Below are positions 44,480-57,040 of a stretch of DNA of 64,000 nucleotides, piece after piece. This stretch comes from Elysia chlorotica (Eukaryota > Mollusca > Gastropoda > Plakobranchidae). The notes beneath the pieces are model-generated. The model searched no databases, was not told the origin of the DNA, and saw nothing but the letters and a program-made list of their open reading frames with translations. Made by a program: the position numbers and the translations under genes. Where the stretch lies: the NCBI GenBank assembly GCA_003991915.1, contig RQTK01000672.1, forward strand, positions 38,398-102,397, given 5' to 3'. Numbering within the stretch: the first letter of the stretch is position 1; each line of letters begins with the position of its first letter.

Positions 44480-44680
44480 TATAACATCAGTGCTATAGGC
44501 TTTATTGTGGACGAGCCCCAAGACTGACGGGGATACCATGACTCCTGTCTCAGACAGTCATATTAAACTGACACCTTTCCAACCAATAGGGGGCGCAATC
44601 GCCAGTGCTCGAACTACGTACCCCCTGCGTCGGAAGCCATGTTCTACCCCAAGGCTACCGCGCCTCCTGGATAAAGACGA
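44480..44680 (-). mobile_element. main-family SINE body with a different tRNA-like head, in copy A
   Basis: On the minus strand, GGTAGCCTTGGGGTAGAACAT (A-box arm), AGTTCGAGCAC (B box, plus 44605-44615), then a shortened body with GAGACAGGAGTCATGGTATC and TCAGTCTTGGGGC, ending in GCACTGATG-type 3' sequence. It lies just upstream of the LINE fragment. Confidence 0.8.
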
Positions 44681-46388
44681 AAGCTCAATTATATTGAACG
44701 GTGTTTAAGGTTTACAATCATGTATTCATAAGCACAAATAAATCGACGTTCTGCTCCGTAGAGCAGCCTGCAGCTACTGTGAAGGACCCCGGTCATAGAG
44801 TTATGATGGCTTACGATTTAAACACTTCCATCCGGAGTACATCAATTTGAAAGAAGCTTGAATATTCGAGTTAAACTAGATCAAGAAGATACGAATAGGA
44901 ATTCAGTTTTCACCTGTTTCAAAAACTTTCGTGTGACGTAACCAATTGGATTTTTTACTAAACTGACCCAAAAGCTTCGTTGTTATTGAAAATCGCTTTT
45001 TTGTACTCGATTTATATTTACATGTACTTCTTGAAAGCTACGCGTTAAAGTTTGGGGTTTTAGATTGAATTTTACATAATAAAACGCTTATAAAATTATT
45101 CAACAATATAAGCCTTTTCATTATGTCAGCCCATTGTTGGTAAAGGTGTTTGAAGCCCCCGATTAGCGTCTTTATACTCGACTCATGTATAACAAGTTTT
45201 TGTTCTATTCAATGCTTCTAGGCGCCTAACGTGTACTGGGCCTTGTGAAGTGAAACCTCTGAGAGATGGGAGTCATTTTCTTTGATTAATTAAAAGCTTA
45301 TAAACTCTGTAACCAGCTTTGTTGTTATCTGAGCCCCATGCTAATAGATGTAAAGATGTTTCAAGACTATGATAATTAGTGTCTACCACAGACCTAATCA
45401 AGCTGTTCCGAATGGAGGAAACCTGTGATCTATACATGCGTACAACTACAGTGTTAACCAGGACCTACTGGTAGAATGTTTACCAGACCTGCTTGCGGTG
45501 TGTCAGGGCTGTACTAATGAAGGCTTATCAATCGAGTTTAGACTATACAAAACGCACGTACAGAGAAACTTGATGCATTATTATTACAGACTTGGCTATG
45601 ATATGGGAAGGCTTTCTGCAATAATTAATCCATTAATTTAACGCAGTTGTGTCATGGGCGTGAAAAATGATGCGCTTTGTGTGGGCATGGCGTCTCTCCC
45701 CAGTGCAGCTCATGGCAAGAGCACCACACTCCACAGGCAGAGAGAGCCCCACAAGGAGAAAGAGAACGGGTGGTGGCGAGCAGGTTTTATTGCAATTAGC
45801 ATAACAACATAACGCGATCGTGTTTCTGCAGTGTTAAGTTTGATTTATCTTCTTTTGAGTTTGGGCCTGGGTCGCCATGACATGCACATCATTGTTGGGT
45901 ATCCTAGTCTGCGGGAGGCTCTCGTATGTCTGGAAACATGTCACGGTGCGGCGCGTGGGGGTACAATTACAGCCATTGATACACGATTAAGTCATCAGAC
46001 TTTCCAATCAACCAGCAACGTAATAGATAAGCCGAAAAGCCTTTAATTGAAAAACAAAAAATTAAGTAAATATGGATCAAAAATTTTGTAATGCATCATG
46101 AAGCTTTGCGTTTGTCACAAACCAACTCCAGATGGTGGGATTTCATTGGTCTAGATTTAAATTAGTAAAACAATCGAACGGCGTTATATATTTATGAATA
46201 AAGGAAAGAAACGAGTAGATGGGTCTCATACTCAAGGATGAGCACTTTTAAACATAACTTTTAAAACTGGATAAAAAGTGTTTCTCGTTTAAGGAATTGT
46301 TGCTGTTCCTACAAACGATAAAAGGCACAAAACGATGTTCGAATTAATTTATTGGTAATTGTCAGGGCTTGCAACATTGGTTCATTTA

Positions 46389-46970
46389 TCAAGTACCGGG
46401 TCTAGAGCAAACGTAAGTGAGCATGGCACGCCAGTCTTGTTTTTGTTCAGACAACTAAAGTCTAGATTTAAATTGCTCCTCTACTATTGGTTTCCACATC
46501 TATTTAGAATATCTAAATAGGTGATTCTTTGTCTACCTTTACTTCTTTTACCATCAAATTTTCCAATTAAGGTTGATTGTTCAATTTTTTTGCGTTAGTC
46601 CTACAAATTCCATTTGCCTTTCTCTTACAGTTTTTTTAAATTCAAAGATCCTCCTAATCTAGCCTCACTTAGCACATATATTCGTTTGATATCTTATCTT
46701 TCCATGATAATCATAGTATTCTTCAAAAGAACCACATTAATTTCTTTTGCTTCAATTCTTTTTTTTAACATCATCTGCTATAATTGTCCTACAACCTTTC
46801 AAAAGGGTTGTGATACATGTTTTGAGAACCCTTACTTTTGGTCCTAATCCTTTTTTTTGTTTTTGAAAATTGTGCTTATTTCAACATGTCCTTGGCTATT
46901 GCAATCTTCTCTTTACTTTTGTGACACATTTACCATCTAATATTAATCCATGTGTCTTAGATATTTTAAT
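46389..46970 (-). mobile_element. decayed LINE C-terminus in copy B
   Basis: Duplicate of the element at 43875-44440. It keeps WRAMLTYVCSRPGT before the stop and RERQMEFVG, but has lost part of the GHLKKRKN segment by deletion and carries additional indels. It arrived before the large duplication. Confidence 0.8.
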
Positions 46971-46974
46971 AACG

Positions 46975-47197
46975 GCCAACGTCGACGCCATATAGGCTAT
47001 ATTGTGGACGGGCCCCAAGACTGACGAATGGCAATTTTATGTGCTGACATACGAGACAGCGGGGATACCCTGACTACTTTCTCAAAAATTGATACTAAAC
47101 CAACCAATTATAGAGGGCGAAATCGCAAAGGCTCGAACTACGTACCCCCTGCATCGGAAGCCGATGTTCTACCCCAGGGCTACCGCACCCCCCGGAT
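46975..47197 (-). mobile_element. SINE in copy B
   Basis: Duplicate of the SINE at 44480-44680 that retains more of the body (TGACAATTTTA-type and GTCTCGTATGTCAGCACATA-type sequence on the minus strand) and the full 3' end GGGCCCGTCCACAATATAGC. Copy A has therefore lost about 40 bp. Confidence 0.85.
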
Positions 47198-47771
47198 AAA
47201 GACGAAAGCTTAATAATGCTGAACGGTGTTTAAGGTTTACAATCATTTATTCATATTAAGCACAAATAAATCTTATACATACTTCACGCCGTCGTTCTGC
47301 TCTGTAGAGCAGCCTGAAGCTACGGTGAAGTACGCCGATCAACGAGTTCTGATAACTTACGATTTAAACACTTCCATCCTGAGTACATCAATTTGAAAGA
47401 AGCTTGAATGTTCGAGTTAAACTAGATCAAGAAGATACGAAAACGAATTCAGTTTTCACCTGTTTCAAAAACCTTGCGTGTGACGTAACCAGTTGTTTTT
47501 TTACTAAAATGATCGAGAAGCTTCGTTGTTATTGAAAAGCGCTTTTTTGTACTCGATATATATTTACATGTACTTCTTGAAAGCTACGCGTTTAAGTTTG
47601 GGATTTTAGATTCAATTTCTACATAATAAAACGCTTATAAAATTATTCAACAATATAAGCCTTTTCATTATGTCCGCCCCTTGTTGGTAAAGATATTTGA
47701 AGCCCCCGATTAGCGTCTTTATACTCGACTCATGTATATCAGGTTTTTGTTCTATTCAATGCTTCTAGACG

Positions 47772-48835
47772 CCTAACGTGTACTGAGCCGTGTCAAGTAG
47801 AACATCTGAAAGATGTGAGTCATTTTCTTTGACTAATAAAAAGCTTATAAACTCTTTAACCAGCTTTGTCGTTATCTGAGCCCCATGTTAATGCATGTAA
47901 AGATGTTTCAAGACTATGATGATTGGTGTCTGCACACTCAGATATGTTTCTCTGTATTACAAAGGCTGCATGACCACCTAACGAGTGTTAAACCGCGTGA
48001 AGTGGAACATCTGAAAGATGGGAGTCATTTTCTTTGACTAATAAAAAGCTTATAAACTCTTTAGCTTTGTCGTTATCTGAGCCCAATGTTAATGGATGTT
48101 AAGATGTTTCAAGACTATAATAATTAGTGTATGTACACTAAGATACGTTTCTCTGTACATGTATAAAAAAAAGGCTGCATGGCCGCCTAACGAGTGTAAA
48201 GCCGCGTGAAGTGGATCATCTGAAAGATGTGAGTCATTTTCTTTGACTAATAAAAAGCGTATAAACTCTTTAACCAGCTTTGTCGTTATCTGAGCCCCAT
48301 GTTAATAGATGTAAAGATGTTTTAAGACTATAATAATTAGTGTATGTACACTTAAATACGTTTCTCTGTACAAATGTATTACAAAGGCTGCATGACCGCC
48401 TAACGAGTGTAAAACCGCGTAAAGTGGAACATCTGAAAGATGGGAGTCATTTTTTTTTACTAATTAAAAGCTTATAAACTCTTTAACCAGCTTTGACGTT
48501 ATCCGACCCAATGCTAATGAATGTAAAGATGTTTCAAGACTATAATAATTAGTGTATGTACACTCAGATACATTTCTCTGTATTACAAAGGCTGCATGAC
48601 CGCCTAACGAGTGTAAAGCCGCGTGAAGTGGAACATCTGAAAGATGGGAGTCATTTTCTTTGACTAATTAAAAGCTTATAAACTCTTTGTCGTTATCTGA
48701 ACCCCATGTTAATAGAATATGTAAAGATGTTTCAAGACTCTAATGATTTGTGTCTGTACACTCAGATACGTTTCTCTGTATTACAAAGGCTGCATGACCG
48801 CCTAACGAGTGTTAAGCCGCGTGAAGTCGAACGCT
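47772..48835. repeat. about 205-bp satellite, five monomers
   Basis: The marker CCTAACG(A/T)GTG lies at 47772, 47977, 48186, 48399, 48603 and 48801 (periods 205, 209, 213, 204, 198). Each monomer reads GAACATCTGAAAGATG, GAGTCATTTTCTTTGAC, AAAGCTTATAAACTCTTT, CGTTATCTGAGCCC, GATGTTTCAAGACTATAAT and TTTCTCTGTATTACAAAGGC. An older single monomer ends copy A at 45225-45387. Confidence 0.95.
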
Positions 48836-49504
48836 TGAAGACACCAGGCCAGATCCAGAGCCCTGCTGACCACCACGTGAGCAGCACTTGAGCCTGGCCT
48901 GCTGTCATGAGTGGCAGGGGGTCGGGGGCTCAATGACAGAGACATGATCCTTGAAAGGGCCCCAGCCCCCAAAGCGGCTTATCTGTATTGGCCCTTGTAG
49001 AACTCCCGGCCTGACCCGAGAGCCTTTCACCGCCAGATCTACCTTCCCTGGTCCCACCCGAGCTGTGAGAGGTGTAATGCCCCGTGTTGGATGGGGGGAT
49101 CGACCTGTCAGAGCAAGGGGGGAGAGGGAGGAGAAGAGAGTACACTTGACAGCGAGAGGAGGGAGGATGGGAGGATAAAGGTAATAGGATGAAAGGAAAT
49201 CGTGCAAGACTTGAGGGAAAGGATTAAAGATGATGGGCATAGACAGATGCATCGATAGATAGATGAAGAGAGAGACAGACAGAGAGAGAGAAAGATAGAG
49301 AGGCAGAGACAGAGGTAAATTTGAAGACAGAGACAGGTCTGATATGCAGAGACAGGTGGGGTAGTATTAAAGAAAACAGAAGTCTAGAATTAAGACGAAT
49401 TTTTGGCTACGGCAGCATGTGGTTGTTACAGTTGTATAAGAAGAGGTTCTTTTCCACCACTGAAAGACTTTAGAAATGCAACATGTATCGTGTGTAATTA
49501 GTCG
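48836..49504. other. GC-richer unique block then purine-rich tract; no gene seen
   Basis: 48840-49130 is repeat-free and balanced and contains CACGTG; 49240-49320 is GATA/GACAGA rich. The frames on both strands lack recognisable domains. Confidence 0.45.
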
Positions 49505-49880
49505 ACTGTCTAAATCAGGGAAACTATTCCAACAAGATCTCCATCATGCCTAGGAAACAATTCCAAAAAGATCTACATCATGTTTAGGAAACTATTCTTA
49601 CAAGATATCTTTCATGTTAAGGCCATTATTTCAACAAGATCTCCACCATGCTTAGGAAACTATTCCTAAATTATCTCTATCATGCTTAGAAAACTATTCC
49701 AACAAGATAGCCACCATGATTAGGAAACTATTTCAACAATACCTCCAAGACACTATTTCTACAAGATCTCCAGGAAATTATTCTCACAAGATGTCCATCA
49801 TACTTATGAAACCTTCCTATATTATTATCTCCATCATGCTTAGGAAACTATCCCTACAAGATCACTATCATGCTTTTCGC
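49505..49880. repeat. about 35-bp minisatellite (TTAGGAAACTATTCCAACAAG)
   Basis: About ten degenerate units of TAGGAAACTATTCC.ACAAG plus ATCTCCATCATGC. Confidence 0.92.
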
Positions 49881-50475
49881 ATGGTGCTAGAGCCAGGATC
49901 CCTGTACCAATGACGCAAGTCAACTGAGAAAGTCCTCATCAAAGTCACGGGGAAAGGGTTCTGCCTTGGCTCTGAGCTGGCGGGAGTGACACCCGTGTAG
50001 GATTTGTCCCTGGAGTGGTGCTCAACATGCCAGGTACACTGAGCCCAGGCGTGAGCTGCGGCCGCCTCTGATTGGTCAGGGCCCTGGGAAGCCTCTTGTG
50101 ATTGGCGGAGGCTCGGGGCAAGCTCTTCAGGCCACACAGAGGCCCAGGCTGAGCCGTGTCGATAGATGCTGACTCCGGGCGGAGAGAACAAGCACCAGGC
50201 AAGGACGGGTAATCTGACAGGGATCGCTCTGACATAACTCGGGCGGCCGCCATCAATCCGATTTGTATCTATCGGCCATTACGCCTAGGTTGATTTTCTG
50301 TTCTTTTTGGTAGAGAATACCTTGCGAATGTGATTGAAAAGCCTTCACATGAAGTGGGAAAAGTAGAAGGGGTTAAAGAGTTCAAAGCACTCAGTTTTCG
50401 TATTGATTTTCAATGAGCACCATTGCTAAATTTTGTTGTATTTTGTGCCCTGAGGAATCTTAGGATGAGTTAAAC
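49881..50475. other. GC-rich repeat-free block; no gene seen
   Basis: 49880-50260 has GATTGGTCAGG and GATTGGCGGAGG 46 bp apart, TGACGCAA, and two GCGGCCGC sites, the composition of a CpG-containing regulatory block. The minus-strand frames lack known domains. From 50260 the sequence is ordinary. Confidence 0.4.
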
Positions 50476-50479
50476 CTAA

Positions 50480-50580
50480 AGCTAGATAGATAGATAGATT
50501 GAGAGAGGGAGAGGCCAGGGAGAAAAAAGAGAGGGGATGGAGAAAGAGGAAGAGAGAGAGAGAGGGGGGGGGGGGGGAGA
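50480..50580. repeat. GATA/GA/G-run tract
   Basis: A short GATA run, interrupted GA, then about 13 G with one A. Confidence 0.9.
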
Positions 50581-51169
50581 GACATCTGCTCTCAGCCCTA
50601 TTAAAAACTTACATGACTTGGTAAGAATACGTTCAATCTTATTTGTTCAAGTATGGCCGGTAGCTTTACAGTTAACGATTGCACTTCCATAACTCCAGAC
50701 ACCTATATTCAATGTCATTTCTTGATAGCCCCACATGAGACCTACGTGTAGCTATACAAGTTCACTTAACACCTCCACTCATCGTTAGTTCTTATGCCGT
50801 TACTAATTGGGCCTTATTATCACGTTGATCGGGTTGAACTTGTCGGCGATACCGAAGTCAATAATATTAATTTTATCAGGGTGCCATCGGATAGCAATGT
50901 TTACATTACACCTCACGACCCTCTCAATTAACATATTTCAACTATGGAATAATAGATCAAAGCTTCATTATGTTGTCCTTATTACAATGTACTTGAAAAA
51001 TACACGCCACCTGGTGTGATAACAAATGTAGTCGTCTCCAAACTCTGTATATTAATTCATTGTATCCATAACTTCTCAGTGTTGTCCCTCCGCGCCCCCA
51101 AGTTAAAAGTCACACAATATCAACCCACATTATGTAGCAGTAGAGTCGAACGTTGTCAATAAAGAATTT
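50581..51169. other. unique sequence, no gene seen
   Basis: Ordinary AT-leaning sequence with no recognised family. Confidence 0.6.
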
Positions 51170-51311
51170 GCGATCCATAGGACGACAACAATGGCACAAT
51201 CACGCCCCTTGTGGTACTGGTAGCTCATTGGCTCCGCAAGTCTAGGGTAGAGCTATGATTGGACGCATGTGGGAGATTCCCTCACCTGTCTTCTTTATTC
51301 CCCTATGGGAT
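51170..51311 (+). repeat. dispersed CCAAT-box element, copy 3
   Basis: ACAATCACGCCCC, CTCATTGGCTCCGCAAGTCTAGGG (ATTGG at 51227), GAGCTATGATTGG (ATTGG at 51258, again 31 bp on), GATTCCCTCACCT, CTTCTTTATTCCCCTATGGG. It is the best-kept copy with the one at 3.85 kb. Confidence 0.78.
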
Positions 51312-51479
51312 ATCACAAGGCCTCTAATGTTTTGTTACCAGTAACAAAACGCCATCCAACTACCAAAGTGGATGTAAGTACATATACAGTGTATGTACCC
51401 ACTTCGCCCTCTGCGACTAAAGGTGTTTAAATGTTTACACCAGCCATGTCTCTCCTTCAAAATAAAAAGCCTAAGATAC

Positions 51480-51648
51480 CCTTCTGGATATCTGTGATTT
51501 CACATCTCTAACTCTCTCCCTCCCCCTCTCTTTCTCCTATTCGTTCTCTTCTCCCCCTTCTCTCTTCCTCTCTCCATCTCTCCTTCCCATCTTTTTGTCT
51601 CTTCCCATCTCTCCTTCCCTCTTTTTCTCTCTCTACCTCTATCCTCCC

Positions 51649-51717
<69 letters not shown>

Positions 51718-51725
51718 ATTTCCCT
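51480..51725. repeat. pyrimidine tract with (CT)n core
   Basis: CT-rich from about 51500, pure CT run 51652-51714. Confidence 0.95.
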
Positions 51726-51893
51726 TTCTCTCTCTGGCATCTACGCTGACGCCCCCACACTACCCCCATTTTTTAATGTTAAAGTCCCTATCCCCGGGGT
51801 GTTCCCGCAATGGCCAACACACGCGGGCCTCTCTACCCGTTAATCAGCCCTCATTGGCATCATATAAATAAACATGGACCCGGCCATCTGTTA

Positions 51894-51955
51894 GGCCGTC
51901 ATTTAGGATCCCTCAGGGGAACTTGGGAGACGTTAAACCCGGAGAGAAATAGAGC
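51894..51955 (+). mobile_element. SINE 3' end with GA-rich tail
   Basis: GCCGTCATTTAGGATCCC, then CAGGGGAACTTGGGAGACG, TTAAACCCGGAGAGAAATAG. Plus-strand counterpart of the fragments at 15.9 and 42.9 kb; no head. Confidence 0.7.
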
Positions 51956-51959
51956 ACCG

Positions 51960-52240
51960 ATCTCTATGTCTCTGTCCCTCTTTCTCTCCCTCCCTCTCTT
52001 CCACTCTTTCTCTCCCCCTCTCTCCGTCCCTCTGTTTCTGTCTCCGTCTCTCTCCCTCCCTCCTCTTTCTCTCTGCGTCTCTTTCCCTCCCAATTATTCT
52101 CTCTACTTCCCGCTTTCCTTCACCGTTTCCCCCTCTTTCTCACTCTTTTTTTTTCTCTCCCTCACTCTGTTTCTCTCTATCCCCTCGCCTTTCATTTCGT
52201 TCTCTCTCACTCTCTTCCTCACTCTCCCCCTCTCTCTCTG
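51960..52240. repeat. degenerate pyrimidine-rich tract
   Basis: About 280 bases of mixed CT, CTCCCT and TTTCTC repeats. Frames through it are artefacts. Confidence 0.9.
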
Positions 52241-53012
52241 GACCCAATCTCCGTTGACCCACCTAGAGCGCCTAGAGCACCCCCTGGGTGTTAATACACG
52301 CACTAGATTTCCAGCTGTCTGCCAAGAATAGTAGTCTGTCCCCACTGTTTGAATCATGGACTGGGCAGGACACGCTGTGGAGACCTCCCAGGACAGAGGA
52401 CAATCACAGATCTTTTGTGGAGCTGTCACACAACTAAGAATCTACTACATGTACATGTAGTAAGCGTTTATCCCTCCACAACCAGTTATTTACCTTTTTT
52501 CACGCACAATTACCCACCGGTGGACTCACTGGACTATCGCCCCGATGCGGTGTGTGGGGCAGTGTGGGGCAGTGATGGACAGAGGACAGCTCGCACCTGG
52601 TGGTCAAGGCGTCATTGGTGGTAGAGCCGGACATTGGAACACCTGCAGAACATATCTCGACTGGGACTTGCCCCATAGACAGAGTGATGCTTATAATGAT
52701 ATACATTTTCATTTCGTCAGGTGGTGTGAACTGTGCTAACTTAATACGCTTTAACAACAACAAAAAACATTTTCAGTGCAAATTTGAATGCTTTTTAGTT
52801 TGATTGCAGGTATAACGAGTATCTTAAGATTTTTTAAATTTTCTTAGGACGTGTCAACTGTTTGACTTAGTAAGATGGTGCAGCCTAAAATAAATGCCAT
52901 TCTTAAATAGACAGTGAGACAGAGAAAGAAGGTAGAAAGAAATAGAAAGGAAGTGGATATAGAAACAAAGAGATAAAGCAACAGTCAGACTAGCGTAAAA
53001 AGTCAGAGACGC

Positions 53013-53015
<3 letters not shown>
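52241..53015. other. unique sequence, no gene seen
   Basis: Holds the palindromic ACATGTACATGT at about 52448-52459 and a GTGTGGGGCA direct repeat at about 52552-52572. No coding support. Confidence 0.55.
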
Positions 53016-53060
<45 letters not shown>

Positions 53061-53067
53061 GAGAGAT

Positions 53068-53143
<76 letters not shown>

Positions 53144-53189
53144 ACAGAGAGAGAGAGAGAAAGACAGGGAGAGAGAAAGAGAAAGATAG

Positions 53190-53243
<54 letters not shown>

Positions 53244-53245
53244 TA
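53016..53245. repeat. (GA)n tract
   Basis: Four long GA runs with short interruptions, about 230 bp in all. Confidence 0.96.
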
Positions 53246-56200
53246 CGACATCGGACACAGGCACTTCGACAGAGAATTAATATTAATCATTGATGTATAA
53301 CTTAGATGGGAAAGATAAAACAGATGCCCAGTTCTGCATAAATGTACGCTTAAAAATTCCTTCTTCATAGTGCATGGTAATCTTCTAATGGAGGCCGGAA
53401 GATATTTCCAATAATTATGCTGAACTTTGTTTTCTAATCATAACCATTTCAGTGGTGGGTCAAGAATTTTTACAAACACCAAAAGGCATCCAACCATCAC
53501 CTGACTACACACTCGAACCAATCGCGCCACCAGTGCAAGCTGCTTCATGTCTCCGGCGAGAGTTCCCAGCGATACCTGAGGTTGTGATCATCCCCTGCTG
53601 TCGGGACAACAGAGGCGAGAACTGTCACATCAGCCACACCAGCCACACCAGCCACACTGCGCTCGAGGAGTTTACAAACCTGGCCGACCCTCTTGTGTGG
53701 CTGTGAGAGCAGCACTCTCAGGTCGAGTGACTGTGGAGGCACCCACGGAGACCAATTAGTCCTGGAGCGAAGTTGTTGACACACGCTACCGGAGTCTGGG
53801 CAGACCAGTACAAACCAGCCCTCTCCCAGCGGCGCGCTTTGTACAGTGTACCCACATACCTAACACTCCATGCCTGGGGCTGTGCCTGAACAAGAGACAG
53901 GCTTGGAACTTGGGAATTCCGTGCAATAATTATTTACACGAACAAGCCCTTAATTCGTTTACGTCCTCTAAGTTATTCACACTTCCCCTCATAACGAAGA
54001 ATGTGTCAACGTTGGTCAAACTCGCTCGTACGAGTCGTACTTCCGCCCGTTCTGACGTTTTGTTCTTTAGTCCCGGCTGTGAATACAAACAAACAGTTAG
54101 GCGTGTACTCCAACACGAGCACCAGTCTATAAATATTTGTGTTGCTTGTGGCGACTGAGTGTCAAAGTACAAACATCTTGAGGCCGCGTGTCCAATGACG
54201 CCTGTCGGACATGGCTTAGTGTTCCAACCTGCCATTCACGGCGGAGCGGCCCGACTCAATAGGGCGAGATCAGAAGTGAATAGTAAGGTTCAACCCAAGC
54301 AAAATATAATAATAAATATCGCATTGTGTTCGAACAATGTACAACACAAAGGTAAAAACACGGTGCCTGATGTCCATTGTTCTCTGCTTGCTCCACATTC
54401 AGCGGCCTGGGGTTAGTAGGGACAGACCAATCACACGGCGTACAGTGCAAACATGTTTTAATTTTCCATCATCCTGTGCTCCATACATCTGCATCTCATA
54501 AGGCAGTAATGTAATGTAAAACCATGCAGGCTAACCTTCAGTAAAAAAGTAAGGGTAGCTCCCGGCGGTAACATGACGTGTAACCTTTCAGCACTTGATA
54601 CCATCATGCAAAGGTAAATTAGTGTAAATTGTCACATTCAAAACATATTGTATAAATTAAGATGCCTGTAAAACTACGGAATAAAATAACAAGAGTATAA
54701 AATCATACAGAAATAAAACTAGTTTTGTAGCACATTATTATTTAGAAAATGGCACACCTTTAATCTAAGTTAACACTTCTAAAAGCATTGGTATTATGCA
54801 TACTCTGTTTCCTGTACAAGGATATCATTAGAAATGTAGCTCTGCTTTAACAGGGATTTTAAAGATATTTGCGAATTTATTTTATGTCTGATGCACAAAA
54901 CGCCAATTACGTTTGTGTATAAATTTATGTGTTATTTAGATTAGAGCCATGACCGGAATAGTGACAGTTGGAGTGAAGCGACGCATGGATCAAAATCTAT
55001 TAAAACTTTCTGTACAACAAAACCATCGCCTGGGCTCTGGGCCAAGGCTGGGCCTGAAATGGACAAGACTTTTACAGAACGAGCAGTTAACAATCGGAAA
55101 AATGAGCTAACAGTCCTGACCTCGAATCCACTTGATGAAGAAGTTCTTTCTTTGCCCAAATGTAGCAGCCATGATGAACAAAGTCATCGAGGAAAACTGT
55201 TAAAAGAACGCCATATATCGACATGGATTTGTTTCTACATTGCAATTTCAATATCCGTTCACTCTCAGTTATGGGCGTTTTCTTTGATATCCGGTTTGTT
55301 GAGTGTGTTAAAGAAACTTTTAATGAAACCAGAATTGCCACCGGTAGTGACTGGATAAATAACGGTTCTGACAGCATACACGGTACAACAAGCTGAACAT
55401 TCAATATTTTGAGCGGTATCCACGACCTGACTGTAACAGTAATCCGATTCCCCTTCCTTCATCACCGGTCAGCTTTCCATCAAGTGGACATCAGAGGCGG
55501 CTCTGATAATTGAAACTGTGTCATACAAACGTTATAATCTTAGCCACAGTCCCTCTACCTGCACTCACAGCAAATTGGAGGTGAGAGGCTCTGTAATCCA
55601 CCTGGTTAGTCCAGGCTTGACTTGGACACTCAAGCACAGATTTCTATGAAAAGCTATTAATGAAATCTGTGCACTCAAGCAAGCGGCGGAAGTTGGTCCG
55701 CCCTCCATGCGCCGGGAACAGCTCTCGAACCCCCGGGAAGCGGACAGGAAATGTGAAATGTGACACAATCACACCACCTCAGAGTAATAGGATGTTTAGA
55801 TTGTGTTTCTCCTCTCCTTTCTTCTCTGCATAATGTGTGCTGCTGTAACAGTATCCATCTAACCAATGTCCATTGAGATTTTTCTAAGCTACCGTGAAAG
55901 CTTTGGCCAAACCTTGAGCCAGATTACACGACATTGTACAAACGAGTCACTTCAATTATACGTGTACTATTATTAGACAGGTCTTGGCTTTGTTCGACAA
56001 TCTGCCTTTAAGTGAATGCTATTTTACAAGTGGGTGTTTACATGAATAACACTACTTACTAGTTTAATTTAGCACCTGACCTCTTAAAGGCACCTTGCAA
56101 ATGCTATGTAGATTTTGTCTATTGTCCAACATGATTACAATTGCCAATAAAATAGCTCTTCGTCTCAATATTTGACACGCTTTGTTTTCTTCGTTGTGTA

Positions 56201-56895
56201 CTGCGAGAGAGGGTGTGTGAAGAGCCCGGTATCCCCCTGTTTAAACCATGAACAGCTAAGTACCTCTGTACTGGGATGTGACTCGATCCAATTAATTAAA
56301 TCCCTTGTTTAACGAAAAGCCACACGACTGACCCTCCATTAATTCAGAAATCTGAGTCACATAATTGGAATGTGCTATTGAACTCAATAATATTCCATAG
56401 TTACTTACTTACTATTCTAAAAACCCGAGATTAAAAAATTGGTGAAGATGAAGAAGGTGCAAAGCAGGCAGTGAAGAACACTTAACGCATCCTTGAATAA
56501 GTAGTGCTTATACAAACACACACTGACTGACTGAGCTGGCGTGCCAACCTGAGATCCTAGCAGGCAACGTTATTTTGTTTTAAGTTTTCAATACGTATAA
56601 GTTTGCACCCGTCGACTCTATGCGTGTCATAGTCACTGCTCCCAATCCCTGAACCTGTAAAATTATAATTGTAGAGGCTGCAGAAAATTTTACAACAAAA
56701 CAAAAAAAAAGAGACAAAAAAACATCAGGGGTGGTCTCACCAATCTTCCTCCTAGCATCTTGACTGGTGTTTTGACAATGTACCTGATACCTGGGGCGAC
56801 TACCTTCCACAGCCACTCATGCAGGTTGGCATAGTGCCTGCGACCTGAACCAACACACCCACCCACCCACTTGCAGGTTGGTACACAAGCTGTGT
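53246..56895. other. unique sequence, no gene seen
   Basis: The longest stretch without repeats or mobile elements that I recognise. Short frames (e.g. 53452-53706 with three tandem SHT repeats, and 55059-55358) have no known domain and no consistent splice context. Alternating AT-rich and balanced blocks. Confidence 0.5.
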
Positions 56896-57040
56896 AATGA
56901 TCAACACAACAAAAACCGACCCCATGCAATAATCACGCCCCTCAGGCATTGGCTCATTGGCTCCACACTCCTCGAAAACAGCTATGATTGGATACCTGTG
57001 TATGTATCCTTACTTAGCGTCATCGTTTTCCCTATAAGCC
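56896..57040 (+). repeat. dispersed CCAAT-box element, copy 4
   Basis: CAATAATCACGCCCCTCAGG, then two ATTGGCTC repeats (ATTGG at 56948 and 56956), CACACTCCTCG, GCTATGATTGG (ATTGG at 56987, 31 bp after 56956), then TATCCTTACTTAGCGTCATCG and TTTTCCCTATAAG. The most diverged right end, but with an extra CCAAT box. Confidence 0.7.

Larger units (their letters stand above)
42675..45387. repeat. large tandem duplication, copy A (2,713 bp)
   Basis: Begins ACAGACCTAATCAAGCTGTT and is followed head-to-tail by copy B. Contents in order: a block with an extra 198-bp insertion, a GC-richer core (43130-43530), AT-rich sequence, a minus-strand LINE C-terminus, a minus-strand SINE, AT-rich sequence, and one satellite-like monomer ending at the boundary. 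The frame 43344-43529 (+) is also present in copy B, but most of the visible differences change amino acids, which argues against coding. Confidence 0.95.
45388..47935. repeat. large tandem duplication, copy B (about 2.55 kb)
   Basis: Same order of parts as copy A, lacking the 198-bp insertion and with scattered substitutions and indels. Its last monomer (from 47772) continues directly into further monomers of the satellite, so satellite growth started from the end of this copy. Confidence 0.95.

Noticed and set aside
53452..53706. 84-codon frame following an ATTTCAG acceptor-like site
   Set aside because: Three tandem SHT repeats and no known domain; no matching donor at the end of the frame.
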